Source: Micromonospora sp. CB01531 (GTDB taxonomy: Bacteria; Actinomycetota; Actinomycetes; Mycobacteriales; Micromonosporaceae). Taken from it: DNA of 64,000 nt. Position 1 is the stretch's first letter. Each line of letters starts with the position of its first letter. The notes beneath the pieces are model-generated. The model saw only the letters and a list, made by a program, of their open reading frames with translations, did not search any database and was not told the DNA's origin. This document shows, piece by piece, positions 51,440 through 60,209 of the stretch. The translations under genes and the position numbers were made by a program. Where the stretch lies: contig NZ_LWLS01000072.1 of NCBI RefSeq assembly GCF_001905095.1, positions 248,001 through 312,000 on the forward strand, written 5' to 3'.

Positions 51440-52180
51440 GTGGAGGAGGCACTGACCGGCAACGTCACCGCCGGCGTCGTGCGGGTCGGGGACACCGTCC
51501 GGCGCCCGGCCGGCCCGTGGACCGACGCCGTCGACGCCCTGCTGGCCCACCTGCGCGAGGTCGGTTTCCCCGGCGCGCCCCGCCCGCTCGGCCGCGACGA
51601 ACGGGGCCGCCAGGTGCTGGAGTACGTCCAGGGAGAGGTGGGCGACCCGTCTGGCACCTACTCGCTCGACGAGCTGGCCTCGATCGGCGCGTTCGTGGCC
51701 GACCTGCACCGTGCCACGGCCACCTTCGGGTCCCCGCCGTCGGCCGCGTGGCAGCGGGTCATCCCGCCCGACGGCGAGGACCTCGTCTGCCATCACGACG
51801 TGGCACCGTGGAACCTGGTCCGGTCCGCCCGGGGCTGGGTGCTGATCGACTGGGACTCGGCCGGTCCCGGCACCCGGTTGTGGGAGTTGGCGTACGCGGC
51901 TCAGAGCATGGCGGGGATGCGCCCGGACCGGCCGCTGGGGGAGTCCGCCGAGCGGTTGCGCGCCCTGGTGGACGGCTACGGCCTCGGCGCGGCCGAGCGG
52001 CCGGCCCTGGCCGCGCTGCTCGGCCGCCGGGCCCGGGCCATGTCTGACCTGCTCTGCCGGGGCGCCCGGACCGGGGTGCAGCCGTGGGCGCGGATCCACG
52101 CCGAGGACGGGGCATACTGGCGGGCCACCGCCGAGCTGCTGAGCGCCCACATGGACCGGTGGGCCGCCGCGCTGGTCTGA
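51440..52180 (+). CDS. aminoglycoside phosphotransferase-family small-molecule kinase
   Basis: A 246-residue kinase: DERGRQVLEYVQGEVGDPSG, YSLDELASIGAFVADLHRAT, then the catalytic DLVCHHDVAPWNLVRSARGW (HxDxxxxN) and VLIDWDSAGPGTRLWELAYA (metal Asp). It is shorter than drug-modifying APH enzymes and lacks a clear aminoglycoside signature, so the substrate is probably a metabolite. GTG start; the GGAT sequence upstream is a weak site. Its stop lies 4 bases from the CGNR gene, which comes from the other strand. Confidence 0.9.
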   Translation: MEEALTGNVTAGVVRVGDTVRRPAGPWTDAVDALLAHLREVGFPGAPRPLGRDERGRQVLEYVQGEVGDPSGTYSLDELASIGAFVADLHRATATFGSPPSAAWQRVIPPDGEDLVCHHDVAPWNLVRSARGWVLIDWDSAGPGTRLWELAYAAQSMAGMRPDRPLGESAERLRALVDGYGLGAAERPALAALLGRRARAMSDLLCRGARTGVQPWARIHAEDGAYWRATAELLSAHMDRWAAALV

Positions 52181-52184
52181 CGCG

Positions 52185-52733
52185 TCAGGCGCGCCGGGTC
52201 CGGCTGCGGTACGCCGCTGCGGCGGCCCGGTTGTTGCACAGTTCGCAGCAGTAGCGCTGCCTTCCCGCCCGGGTCCGGTCAAGGTAGGGCGCCCGGCAGG
52301 GGTCGGCGGCGCAGACGCCGAACCGGTCCGTCCCGCCGGTCGTGGCGGCCCGGGCCAGGGCTCCGGTGACGGTGGCGGCGAACGGCCCGATCGGGCCGGG
52401 CCGGGGCAGCGGGGTCAGCCGCAGCGTGCCGTCCGGGCTGGCCTCGACCGCCGTGCCGGCGCTGACCTCGGTCAGCACCTCGTTGAGGGTGGCCACCCGG
52501 GCGGCCGGGTCGGGAGCGGCGAAGACCTGGTAGAGCCGTGTCCGCAGCTCCCGCAACCGGGGCAGGTCGGCGTCGCCCAGCGGTTCGGTCAGCTCGGTGA
52601 GGCCGAGTTCCCGGCCGGCGGCCCGGAGCCGGGCCACGGAGAGCTGGTCGACCGGGTCCTGGAGCACCCAGTAGCTGTGCAGCAGCGCGACGGCCAGCCG
52701 CAGCGCCGGCTCCAGGGGTGGCACCGCGCTCAT
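52185..52733 (-). CDS. CGNR/ABATE-type zinc-finger regulator
   Basis: A 182-residue protein. The N-terminal ABATE-like part has EPALRLAVALLHSYWVLQDP and LPRLRELRTRLYQVFAAPDP. The C-terminal finger has GVCAADPCRAPYLDRTRAGR and QRYCCELCNNRAAAAAYRSR; the hallmark CGNR here reads CNNR. Such proteins are thought to be transcription regulators with a structural zinc. ATG 52733 is chosen; an open frame reaches 52817. Divergent from the secreted hydrolase gene, with an AAACGCGTTT palindrome between them. Control of that hydrolase is inferred. Confidence 0.88.
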   Translation of the reverse strand: MSAVPPLEPALRLAVALLHSYWVLQDPVDQLSVARLRAAGRELGLTELTEPLGDADLPRLRELRTRLYQVFAAPDPAARVATLNEVLTEVSAGTAVEASPDGTLRLTPLPRPGPIGPFAATVTGALARAATTGGTDRFGVCAADPCRAPYLDRTRAGRQRYCCELCNNRAAAAAYRSRTRRA

Positions 52734-52825
52734 CCGCGCCCGCTCCGCCGTCCGGTTGCCGACACGCCCGCCGTCCCTCCCCGCTTGACCTACCGCCGCC
52801 CGCCATCCTACCTTCATCAGCTGTA

Positions 52826-52835
52826 AAACGCGTTT
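52826..52835. promoter_or_regulatory. perfect AAACGCGTTT palindrome between divergent genes
   Basis: A 10-base perfect palindrome in an AT-rich island (CTGTAAAACGCGTTTAAAAA, 52821-52840), 21 bases before the hydrolase start and about 93 bases before the CGNR-type regulator start. It overlaps where the hydrolase promoter or its ribosome binding site should be, so binding would block expression. The likely binder is the divergent CNNR-finger regulator; this is inference. Confidence 0.5.
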
Positions 52836-52856
52836 AAAAACTTATGGAGGTGTGTG

Positions 52857-53720
52857 ATGCGACGACTACCCGCACTCGTGTCCATGGCCGTGCTGCTGGT
52901 CACCGGCGCGTTCGTCAGCGCCGGCGGGGCGCACGCGCAGGCTCCGGCCGACGCCGCGAGCGCCGGGGGACACGGGGCCGCCGTGCTGGTCCGGGACATC
53001 GAGATCCCGGTGCCCGGGCAGCCGGCCGTCCGGGCGTACCTGGTGCGGCCGCAGCGGTCCGGCGCCGGGCTGGCCGGCGTGCTGGACCTGCACTGGTTCG
53101 AGCCGGGCCGGGTCAACCAGGACCGCACCGAGTTCCTCGCCGAGGCGACCGCCCTGGCCGGGCGCGGGGTGGTCTCGCTGCTGCCCCAGCTCACCTTCCC
53201 GTGGGCGGGCGACCCGGTCGGCGACGCGCGGGACCGGGCCGCGGTGACCGCCCAGCTCGACGCGGTGCGGCACGCGTACCGGCGGCTGCTCGCCGAGCCC
53301 GGCGTCGACCGGACCCGCACCGCCGTGGTCGGCCACGACTACGGCGCGATGTACGCCGTCGACCTCGCCGCCGGCGAGCCGGGGCTGCGCACCGCGGTGC
53401 TCCTCGCGCCGGACGCCACCTGGGCGAACTGGTTCGACCTGTACTGGCTCCAGTTGCCGGAGGGGGAGCAGGCGGCGTACCGGGCGGTCTTCGCCGGGCT
53501 GGACCCGGTGGACCTGGTGGGGCGGCTCGGCGCCGGGGCGTACCTCCAGTTCGCCGGCGCGGACCGGTTCGTCGGCCCGGCGACCCGCGCGGCCTTCGCC
53601 GCCGCCGCACCGCAGGCCCGGGTGTCGCTCTATCCGCGCGAGGAGCACGACCTGGGCGCGACCAGCGTCCGCGACGACCGGTTCGCCTGGCTCACCGACC
53701 GGCTGGACCTGCGTGACTGA
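52857..53720 (+). CDS. secreted dienelactone hydrolase-like alpha/beta hydrolase with aspartate at the nucleophile elbow
   Basis: A 287-residue exported protein with signal peptide MRRLPALVSMAVLLVTGAFV ending at AHA|QA. The mature domain has RAYLVRPQRSGAGLAGVLDL, GVVSLLPQLTFPWAGDPVGD, elbow TAVVGHDYGAMYAVDLAAGE (Asp161 where Ser or Cys is usual), and His in YPREEHDLGATS. The G-H-D-Y-G elbow resembles haloalkane dehalogenases and epoxide hydrolases (GHDWG), but the rest of the fold looks DLH-like. GTG 52854 could also start it; the ATG 52857 is favoured because GGAGG lies 6 bases upstream. Substrate unknown. Confidence 0.85.
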   Translation: MRRLPALVSMAVLLVTGAFVSAGGAHAQAPADAASAGGHGAAVLVRDIEIPVPGQPAVRAYLVRPQRSGAGLAGVLDLHWFEPGRVNQDRTEFLAEATALAGRGVVSLLPQLTFPWAGDPVGDARDRAAVTAQLDAVRHAYRRLLAEPGVDRTRTAVVGHDYGAMYAVDLAAGEPGLRTAVLLAPDATWANWFDLYWLQLPEGEQAAYRAVFAGLDPVDLVGRLGAGAYLQFAGADRFVGPATRAAFAAAAPQARVSLYPREEHDLGATSVRDDRFAWLTDRLDLRD

Positions 53721-53734
53721 CCACAGCGGGAGGG

Positions 53735-53761
53735 GGCCGGCCGGCCCGGGGGCGGCCGGCC
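53735..53761 (+). terminator. GC-rich hairpin after the secreted hydrolase gene
   Basis: GGCCGGCCG (53735-53743) pairs with CGGCCGGCC (53753-53761), 9-base stem and 9-base loop, 14 bases after the hydrolase stop. Further GGCC-rich repeats nearby allow alternative pairings. The remaining 220 bases to the permease gene show no other feature. Confidence 0.5.
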
Positions 53762-53984
53762 GGTTCCGGCCCGCGGGATGGGCTGGCCCGGGCGCGGTGC
53801 CGACCACCGGGCCGCGGCCGGACCGGTGAGCCGCCGGGGGCACCGCCCCGCCGCCCGGCCGATCTTGCCCGGCTTGCCGGGTTCGCCGGTCGGCGCCCCG
53901 GGTACCGCCTACGGTCGGGTCAGGCTGGCGTTTGCGGGTGGCGCTGTGCGGGCGGCCCGGCGAGCCGCGCGCCGAGGGGTGGAC

Positions 53985-56084
53985 ATGACGGACGGGCGGG
54001 ACGGGCCGCGACGCAGGCGGGGGCGGCGGGGCAACGCGGGGCGCGGTGACGAGCGTGGACTCGACGCCGCCGGCGACCGGGACCGCGCCCCTGGCCCCGG
54101 CCGGACGCCCGCGCGGATCCCGGAGTGCGTGCCGAGCCACACCCGGCCGGCGGAGCCGCCCAACCGGCTGAGCCAGTGGCTGTTCCAGCACCGGGTGCAT
54201 CCGGTCGGCCCGGAGACGCTCGAACCGGAGGCTCGGGCCCACCCCTGGTGGCAGGTGATGTGCCTGACCGGCGTGGACTACTTCTCCACCCTCTCCTACC
54301 TGCCCGGCATCGCCGCCCTGGCGGCCGGTGTGCTCTCCCCGGTGGCCACCCTGCTGATCGTGGCGCTGACCCTGTTCGGGATGCTGCCGATGTACCGGCG
54401 GGTGGCCCGGGAGAGCCCGCACGGGCAGGGCTCCGTGGCCATGCTGGAGCGGCTGCTGCCGTTCTGGCGGGGGAAGATCTTCGTACTCATCCTGCTCGGC
54501 TTCGTCGCCACCTCGTGGATCATCACGATCACCCTCTCCGCCGCGGACGCCACCGTGCACCTGCTGGAGAACCCCAAGCTGCCGGCGTCGGTCCCGCACG
54601 GCGCCACGGCGGCGGTGCTGGTGACGGTGGTGCTCCTGCTCATCCTCGGCGGCGTGTTCCTGATGGGCTTCAGCGAGGCGGTGCAGGTCGCCATCCCCCT
54701 GGTCGCGGTCTTCCTTGCGCTCAACGCGGTGGTCGTGGTGGTCGGGCTCGGTCAGGTGGCGGCCCACCCGGAGGTGCTGAACGGCTGGCTCGAACTCCTC
54801 ACCGCCCAGGTCACCAACGTCAGCGACCTGGTGGGGCCGGCCGTGCTGGCGTTCCCGCTGCTGGTGCTGGGCCTGTCCGGCTTCGAGACCGGGGTCAGCA
54901 TGGAGCCGCTGGTCCGGGGCCGGGGCGCCGACCCGCAGGAGCGGCTCCGGTCCCGGATCCGGAACACCCGCAAGCTGCTCACCGCCGCAGCGCTCATCAT
55001 GTCCGTGTACCTGATCACGACCACCTTCGTCACCACCGTGCTGATCCCCCCGAAGGAGTTCCAGCCCGGTGGGGCGGCCAACGGGCGGGCGCTGGCCTTC
55101 CTGGCCCACGAGCACCTGGGCGAGGGATTCGGCACCGTCTACGACATCAGCAGCATCCTCATCCTCTGGTTCGCCGGCGCCTCGGCGATGGCCGGCCTGA
55201 TCAACATCGTGCCGCGTTACCTGCCGGACTACGGCATGGCGCCCGAGTGGGGCCGCGCGGTCCGGCCCGTGGTCCTCGTCTACACGCTGATCAGCATCGC
55301 CATCACGGTGGCCTTCCGCGCCGACGTGAACGCCCAGGCCGGGGCGTACGCGACGGGGATCCTGGCGATGATGTTCTCCGGCGCGATCGCGGTGGCCATC
55401 TCGGCGCTCCGCTCCCGGCACCGGGTTGCCGCGGCCGGCTTCACGGTGCTCACCGTGGTGCTGCTCTACGCGCTGCTGGCGAACGTCATCGAGAAGCCGG
55501 ACGGCATCACGATCTCCGCGTTCTTCATCCTCGGCATCGTCGTGGTCTCGCTGGTCTCCCGGGTCACCCGCACCACCGAGCTGCGCGCCGCGCAGATCGA
55601 GTTCGACGAGCCGGCGCGGCGGTTCATCGCCGACTCGCTGGCAAACGACGGCCGCCTGCATCTGGTCGCGAACAAGCGGCAGAGCGGGACGGTGCAGGAA
55701 TACCGGGCCAAGGAGCGGGCGCAGCGGGCGATCAATCCGGTGCCGGGCAAGGCCGACGTCCTCTTCCTCGAGATCGACGTGATCGACCCGTCGCAGTTTA
55801 GCCAGGTGCTGCGGGTGCACGGGGTGGAGGTGGACGGGTACCGGGTGCTGCGGGCCGGCAGCCCGGCCGTGCCGAACGCGATCGCGGCGATCCTGCTCGC
55901 GCTCCGGGACGCCACCGGGGTACGCCCGCACGCCCATTTCGAGTGGTCGGAGGGAAATCCCCTCGCGCATCTGCTGCGCTACCTGATCCTCGGCCGGGGG
56001 GACACCCCGCCGGTGGTCCGGGAGATCATCCGCAAGGCTGAGCCCGACCCCGCCCACCGCCCCGGCATCCATGTCGGCGGCTGA
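53985..56084 (+). CDS. APC-superfamily permease with cytoplasmic C-terminal domain
   Basis: A 699-residue transporter. A charged Arg/Gly-rich N-terminus (1-60) is followed by about twelve helices: [20 protein letters not shown] (helix 1), [40 protein letters not shown], and later [20 protein letters not shown]. The last 170 residues ([40 protein letters not shown]) form a soluble domain. The type is widespread in actinomycetes and annotated as an amino-acid or cation transporter; the substrate is not known. ATG 53985 with GAGGGG upstream is chosen over an open frame starting at 53778. Confidence 0.87.
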   Translation: MTDGRDGPRRRRGRRGNAGRGDERGLDAAGDRDRAPGPGRTPARIPECVPSHTRPAEPPNRLSQWLFQHRVHPVGPETLEPEARAHPWWQVMCLTGVDYFSTLSYLPGIAALAAGVLSPVATLLIVALTLFGMLPMYRRVARESPHGQGSVAMLERLLPFWRGKIFVLILLGFVATSWIITITLSAADATVHLLENPKLPASVPHGATAAVLVTVVLLLILGGVFLMGFSEAVQVAIPLVAVFLALNAVVVVVGLGQVAAHPEVLNGWLELLTAQVTNVSDLVGPAVLAFPLLVLGLSGFETGVSMEPLVRGRGADPQERLRSRIRNTRKLLTAAALIMSVYLITTTFVTTVLIPPKEFQPGGAANGRALAFLAHEHLGEGFGTVYDISSILILWFAGASAMAGLINIVPRYLPDYGMAPEWGRAVRPVVLVYTLISIAITVAFRADVNAQAGAYATGILAMMFSGAIAVAISALRSRHRVAAAGFTVLTVVLLYALLANVIEKPDGITISAFFILGIVVVSLVSRVTRTTELRAAQIEFDEPARRFIADSLANDGRLHLVANKRQSGTVQEYRAKERAQRAINPVPGKADVLFLEIDVIDPSQFSQVLRVHGVEVDGYRVLRAGSPAVPNAIAAILLALRDATGVRPHAHFEWSEGNPLAHLLRYLILGRGDTPPVVREIIRKAEPDPAHRPGIHVGG

Positions 56085-56289
56085 GGCGGCGTGTTCAGCC
56101 GGGCGTGCGGCGGAGCGCCCCAGGTCGCCGGCGAGAAACTCGTGGGCGGCTGCCCGTCCCGGCCGACGCCGGTCAACGCCCCCGGGAAACGCTGCCTGCT
56201 AGGACGCCGTACGGAGGGTGACGGCACCCGCGCCGGACCCGAAGCGGCCCGCGCCGCGGGGAGCGGGCGCGGGCCGGAAGGGGAGTGGC

Positions 56290-56496
56290 CTACTTTGAGG
56301 GCTCGGGGAGCGTGCAGTCCACCTTGGGGTTGGCGCCGATGTAGTTCAGCGGACCGGCCACGATGGTGACCAGAATGGTGCCGGCCTCGGCGCAGTTCTT
56401 GTCGTCGTTGCTGTAGTAGCCGCGCTGACCGGCGGCGATCGCGCCGATGATGAGCCAGATGACGACCAGGACGCCGAGTATCGAGGTGCCGCGCAT
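56290..56496 (-). CDS. small single-pass membrane protein
   Basis: A 68-residue protein: MRGTSILGVLVVIWLIIGAI (one helix), then GQRGYYSNDDKNCAEAGTIL, VTIVAGPLNYIGANPKVDC and a short polar tail. Two cysteines in the outer part could form a disulphide. Proteins with the GxxAGGQRGYY pattern are common in actinomycetes, with no known role. ATG start; GGAGGC lies 6 bases upstream. It stands alone. The 205 bases between it and the permease gene carry no recognisable feature. Confidence 0.85.
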   Translation of the reverse strand: MRGTSILGVLVVIWLIIGAIAAGQRGYYSNDDKNCAEAGTILVTIVAGPLNYIGANPKVDCTLPEPSK

Positions 56497-56652
56497 GGGG
56501 TGCCTCCACGGGGTTGTGGCGGATTCGAGAGGTGTGGTCCTTGTACCCCGGGCGGGTGAGTGCCCAAACGGTGCCGCGAGACGCGCGGCCGATTTCGATC
56601 ATCGCGGCCCCCGGGTGGCGGCCCGCAGCGGCGCCGCTCACGGCACGCCGGC

Positions 56653-56885
56653 TCAGGTCGGCGGGGCCGGATCCTGCGGCGGCCGGCCCCGGCTGCGCAG
56701 GTGGTCGGCGACGGCCACGCCGGCCAGCACCAGCATGGCGCCGAGCGCCGCGCGCAGCGGCGGCAGGAACAGTACCGCCGGCGCCCGCCGGCATGGGGAA
56801 GAGTCCACGTCCAAGGTGGATGGCGACGTACGTCCCGGCGAAGACCAGGCCCCGGCGTGCCGAAGGCGTCCGGGACGGTGGTCAT
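56653..56885 (-). pseudogene. possible remnant of a small membrane protein gene
   Basis: In the 618-base gap 56497-57114 no intact gene is found. On the minus strand two frames together read as one membrane protein: one encodes SARRGLVFAGTYVAIHLGRG then LFPMPAG, the other continues VLFLPPLRAALGAMLVLAGV then AVADHLRSRG and a stop at 56653. The ATG at 56885 is in a third frame. Hydrophobic, codon-like segments split across frames suggest a gene broken by at least two frameshifts. Chance is not excluded. Confidence 0.3.
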
Positions 56886-57054
56886 CAGCAGCGCGCGCGG
56901 CGGGCCGTCCGGCTCCTCACCGACGGTAGCCACGGCCGTCCTGACCCGTGTTTTCGCGCTTTCCGGTGCACCCTTCCGGGGGCGGTGGCGACGGCGCCGG
57001 CCGGGGCGGGGCACACCGGGCGGGCGCTGACGCCGCGCCGGCCGGCGCTGGTGC

Positions 57055-57087
57055 GGGCCGGTGGTGACGGAGCGTCACCACCGGCCC
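57055..57087 (-). terminator. perfect 14-base-pair hairpin after the helix-hairpin-helix protein gene
   Basis: GGGCCGGTGGTGAC (57055-57068) pairs with GTCACCACCGGCCC (57074-57087) around loop GGAGC. It lies 28 bases beyond the stop of the minus-strand gene at 57115, so it should end that transcript. Confidence 0.8.
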
Positions 57088-57114
57088 GGGGTGTTTAAGC
57101 GGTGGCGGGGCCGC

Positions 57115-57852
57115 TCAGGGCAGCACCGCCTCGGCCTCGGCACGGGCACCGGCCAGCACCTTCGCCTGCTGCGGCCAGGTCGCCACGCTCGGCGCGGCGC
57201 GCAGGCCGGCGGCCTTGATGGTCTCCCGCAGCGCCGCTTCGTCCAGCTCGGCGAGCTGCTGGTAGGTGCGGATGCCGGCGGCCTGGAGCGCGGCGGCCAT
57301 CTTCGGTCCGATGCCCTGGATCTGCCGGAAGTCGTCGGCGGCCTGTTCGGCCGGCGCCGCGGCGGGTTCCGCCACGGCCGTGGTGGTGTTCTCGACCGAG
57401 GCGCGCGGCGCGGGGATGGTCACCGGGGTGGCCGGCTCCGCGGGCGTCGCTGCCGGCGTGACCGGCTCGGCCTCGGTGGTGGCGGGCTCGGGATCGACGG
57501 CCGCCGGCTCGACCTTGACGGTGACCGGTGCGGCCTCGGCGGGCTGGTCGGCCGGAGCGGAGCCGGCCGATTCGGCGGACAGTGGGGCGGTGGCCTCGAC
57601 GGCCGGGTTGGCGACCGGGGGAGCGTCCTGCTCGGCCGGGGCCGGCTCCTCGGTCACCGCGGCGGGCGCCGGGACCTCGTCGACGACCGCGGCGGGCCGT
57701 TCCTGGTCACTGGTGGCGGTCGTGGGGTCACCCTCCACCGTGGGCGCTGCCGGGCCGGCGGTGGTGCGGCCTCCGGCCAGCACCCGCCAGATCACCAGGC
57801 CCGCCACCACAGCCAGGATCACGACCAGCCATAGCCCGAAACTCGACGACAC
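57115..57852 (-). CDS. membrane-anchored protein with C-terminal helix-hairpin-helix domain
   Basis: A 245-residue protein: N-terminal helix FGLWLVVILAVVAGLVIWRV, a disordered middle of 145 residues rich in Ala, Pro, Glu and Thr (APAEQDAPPVANPAVEATAP), and a C-terminal domain DDFRQIQGIGPKMAAALQAA, GIRTYQQLAELDEAALRETI. The latter is a DUF4332/L21-type helix-hairpin-helix (IQGIGPKMA) seen in DNA-binding and scaffold proteins. GTG start with AGGAGGAG 8 bases upstream; the open frame to 58491 is rejected. It could tether nucleic acid or protein to the membrane (inference). Confidence 0.82.
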   Translation of the reverse strand: MSSSFGLWLVVILAVVAGLVIWRVLAGGRTTAGPAAPTVEGDPTTATSDQERPAAVVDEVPAPAAVTEEPAPAEQDAPPVANPAVEATAPLSAESAGSAPADQPAEAAPVTVKVEPAAVDPEPATTEAEPVTPAATPAEPATPVTIPAPRASVENTTTAVAEPAAAPAEQAADDFRQIQGIGPKMAAALQAAGIRTYQQLAELDEAALRETIKAAGLRAAPSVATWPQQAKVLAGARAEAEAVLP

Positions 57853-58088
57853 GGCCAATCTCCTCCTCAGTACGTGAACGACAGTCGTGAGAAAACTCGG
57901 GGCAGCTTCGCACACGTACGTCGGGGACGACAGGGCGGTCCGCGGCTTTCGTCGCTGGTGGGATGGTTCGTGCCGAACGGTGGTGGTGGGATGACTGAGC
58001 GTGTGCCGCGGGAGGGGCTGGGGCACCCCGGACCCTGGTGCCTGGTGGGGTCCGGGGCGCCCGGTCACGCGCGCTGCCGCGGGTGCGG

Positions 58089-58436
58089 TCAGCGGATCAG
58101 CCCCGGTGTGCGGGCTCCGGTGGCGTCCCAGCTGTAGAAGCAGCCGGCGACGGCTTCCCGTGGGGAGTGCCAGGTGGGCAGATACGGCGACGTGTGTGCG
58201 GACAGTCGCTGGTTGACCTGCTCGAAGAGTGGGTGGTTGCGGACGCCGGCCGCCGCGTCCGGGTCGACGTCGGTGGTCTCCATCAGGTGGACGCACAGGT
58301 CGTGCAGGCTGTACAGCGACCGGTGCCGGACGCCGGTCAGGACGGGCAGCTCGGTCGCGTCGGACTCGGCGAAGATCTGCGCCACCCGTCCCTCCGCGCC
58401 CGGCACGATCCGGCTGACGACCAACAGTCGACTCAT
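58089..58436 (-). CDS. TcmI-family aromatic polyketide cyclase, copy 1
   Basis: A 115-residue protein: [80 protein letters not shown] and AGCFYSWDATG. The whole length matches the TcmI family of ring-closing enzymes of type II polyketide pathways. It is a close paralogue of the cyclase at 59877 (shared [23 protein letters not shown]). It lies before the SARP gene in an operon-like minus-strand order, with 95 bases between them. It probably closes a late ring in an aromatic polyketide. Confidence 0.92.
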   Translation of the reverse strand: MSRLLVVSRIVPGAEGRVAQIFAESDATELPVLTGVRHRSLYSLHDLCVHLMETTDVDPDAAAGVRNHPLFEQVNQRLSAHTSPYLPTWHSPREAVAGCFYSWDATGARTPGLIR

Positions 58437-58531
58437 CGGGACCCCTCTCGCCGGCGGTGCCGCCGTCCCGCGCAGCCGGGCCGTCGGACACCGTGTGCGC
58501 TCACATTGCCCGGTCGAGTGTCAACTGCTCG

Positions 58532-59455
58532 TCACGATCGGTCACTGTTCGGTGATGGTTGTCGTGACGCCGTCGCTGCTGCCGCACCGTCGGTTGTGTC
58601 CGGTGAGCGCGAGCCGGGTGCGGTGGGCGAGGTCGGTCCGCGGTGCGAGGGTGGGCCGGACGACCGGCCGGGCGGGTTGCCCCGGTCGGATCGCCGGGAC
58701 GGTGGCTCGGGTCGCGAGGCGCGCCGGATCGGGGCGAGGGTGTCGTCGAGTAGCGCGCACATCGCCGGGGACGGCTCCAGGCGCAGTTCGCGCAGCAGCA
58801 GGTCGCGGTAGACGTAGAAGGCGTGCACCGCCTCGAAGGCGTTGCCCTCGGCGAGGTGGATGCGGACCACGAGGCGGTGCGGGGTCTCCCGGAGTGGTTC
58901 GGCGGCCATCGCCTCCAGGGCCGCCTCCAGGGCCTCGCCGTGCCGGCCGGCGGCAAGGTGGTTGCCGGCGAGTTCCTCCAGCATGTGCAGCCGCAGCTGG
59001 CGCAGCCGTTCGCGTTCCAGCAGCACCCAGTCGTCGTACCAGCCGGGGAGCAGGTCGTGGCGCCCGGTGCTGGCGGCCCCGCGGGGCGTCTCGCGGTCGC
59101 GGACGCGGGCGGCGGTGTCGACCAGTTCGTCGACGTCGAGGTGGACGGTGTCGCCGAGCCGGACGGTGTCACCGTCGGTCAGCAGCGGGCAGCAGGGGTC
59201 CTGCCGCAACCGCCACAGGGCGGTACGCAGCGACGACAGCGCTCGTTCCTCGGAGGTTTCCGGCCACAGCAGCCCGGCCAGGTGGCTGCGGGTGGCGCCG
59301 GGTCGTAGCCCGATCAGGGCGATGACCCGTTGCAGTCCGCGGGGCACCACCACCGGCACGTCGTCGTGCAGCAACCGGAAGCCGCCGAGCAGGTGCAACG
59401 ACACCGGTGGCGCGGACGGATCCTCTGCCGCCGGCGTCCTCGATTCACCGGTCAC
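58532..59455 (-). CDS. SARP-family (AfsR/BTAD) transcriptional activator
   Basis: A 307-residue regulator. The OmpR-type winged helix (VSLHLLGGFRLLHDDVPVVV, PRGLQRVIALIGLRPGATRS, LAGLLWPETSEERALSSLRT, ALWRLRQD) is followed by the bacterial transcription activator domain (LPGWYDDWVLLERERLRQLR, LHMLEELAGNHLAAGRHGEA, VVRIHLAEGNAFEAVHAFYV). The last 60 residues are a Ser/Arg/Pro tail. SARPs switch on antibiotic clusters. No ATG is present; a GTG at 59455 is chosen for its GGGGGT site, but a TTG at 59596 would add 47 Ala-rich residues. Likely the pathway activator of the adjacent polyketide genes. Confidence 0.85.
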   Translation of the reverse strand: MTGESRTPAAEDPSAPPVSLHLLGGFRLLHDDVPVVVPRGLQRVIALIGLRPGATRSHLAGLLWPETSEERALSSLRTALWRLRQDPCCPLLTDGDTVRLGDTVHLDVDELVDTAARVRDRETPRGAASTGRHDLLPGWYDDWVLLERERLRQLRLHMLEELAGNHLAAGRHGEALEAALEAMAAEPLRETPHRLVVRIHLAEGNAFEAVHAFYVYRDLLLRELRLEPSPAMCALLDDTLAPIRRASRPEPPSRRSDRGNPPGRSSGPPSHRGPTSPTAPGSRSPDTTDGAAAATASRQPSPNSDRS

Positions 59456-59876
59456 GGGCGCACCCCCTGCACCGGAACCTTCGTTCCAACTGTCCTGTGT
59501 TGCCCGGCGCGGTGCCTGCGACTCCGGTGTCGGAACGGCTCCCGCCGCTGCGGCTGACGCCGCTGCAGCCGGGCTGACCGCAACGAACGTTACCAACTAT
59601 GATTACTCTGGGTCAACAGTCATGATGGCAAATGCGACTGTCCACACTCCGCGCGAAAACTGGCGTTGAACTGCGAAAAAGTGTCGGAATGAGTTCCCGG
59701 AAGTCGATCTTCTGATAGCTCGCGCACAGGATGCGTCAACGCAGCGTCACGACATTTCGCCTCGAATGGCCCACAGGTGACGCCCCGTTGACGGTGTCGG
59801 CGCGACGGTGACGGAGTCGTCCGGCGGGACCGGCCGCGCCATGCGCCGGGTTCGCGCACCCAAGGGGAGGCTCTCC
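59456..59876. promoter_or_regulatory. divergent control region between the SARP gene and the polyketide/carboxylase operon, with a SARP-box-like repeat
   Basis: This 421-base gap contains an unusually AT-rich stretch (about 59590-59720), where promoters of both directions could sit. CGTCAAC (59734-59740) and CGTCACG (59745-59751) form a direct heptamer repeat with 11-base spacing, the geometry bound by SARPs. Additional GTCAAC or GTTGAC words occur at 59612 and 59787. No complete ORF lies here apart from the optional SARP N-terminus. Confidence 0.5.
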
Positions 59877-60209
59877 ATGGACCGTTCACTCATCGTCGCC
59901 AAGGTGGTGCCGACCGCCGAGGATCGGGTCGCCGAGATCTTCGCCGCGTCCGACGCGACCGAACTGCCCGGTGTGGTCGGCGTCCGCCACCGGTCGCTCT
60001 ACCGGCTGCACGACCTCTACGTCCATCTCCTAGAGACGGAGCGGCCGGCCGACGGCGCGGTGGAGGACGCCCGCGGGCATCCCGAGTTCATCCGGGTCAG
60101 CGAGCGGCTGCGGCCGTACATCTCGCCGTATCTGCCGGACTGGAGCTCACCGCGGGACGCCATGGCCCACTGCTTCTACCGGTACGACGCGCCCGGGCGG
60201 CGGCCGTGA
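59877..60209 (+). CDS. TcmI-family aromatic polyketide cyclase, copy 2
   Basis: A 110-residue TcmI-type cyclase: [80 protein letters not shown] and [11 protein letters not shown]. Full family length. It heads the plus-strand operon and overlaps the carboxylase gene accDA by GTGA (stop 60209, start 60206). ATG with GGGGAGG 9 bases upstream. A paralogue of the 58089-58436 protein, facing away from it across the SARP gene and its control region. Two such cyclases are typical of pentangular or other multi-ring aromatic pathways (known from the families; not proof here). Confidence 0.92.
   Translation: MDRSLIVAKVVPTAEDRVAEIFAASDATELPGVVGVRHRSLYRLHDLYVHLLETERPADGAVEDARGHPEFIRVSERLRPYISPYLPDWSSPRDAMAHCFYRYDAPGRRP

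Noticed and set aside
52866-56072. 1068-codon open frame on the minus strand
   Set aside because: Antisense shadow of the secreted hydrolase and APC permease; His/Arg/Gly/Gln-rich without a domain.
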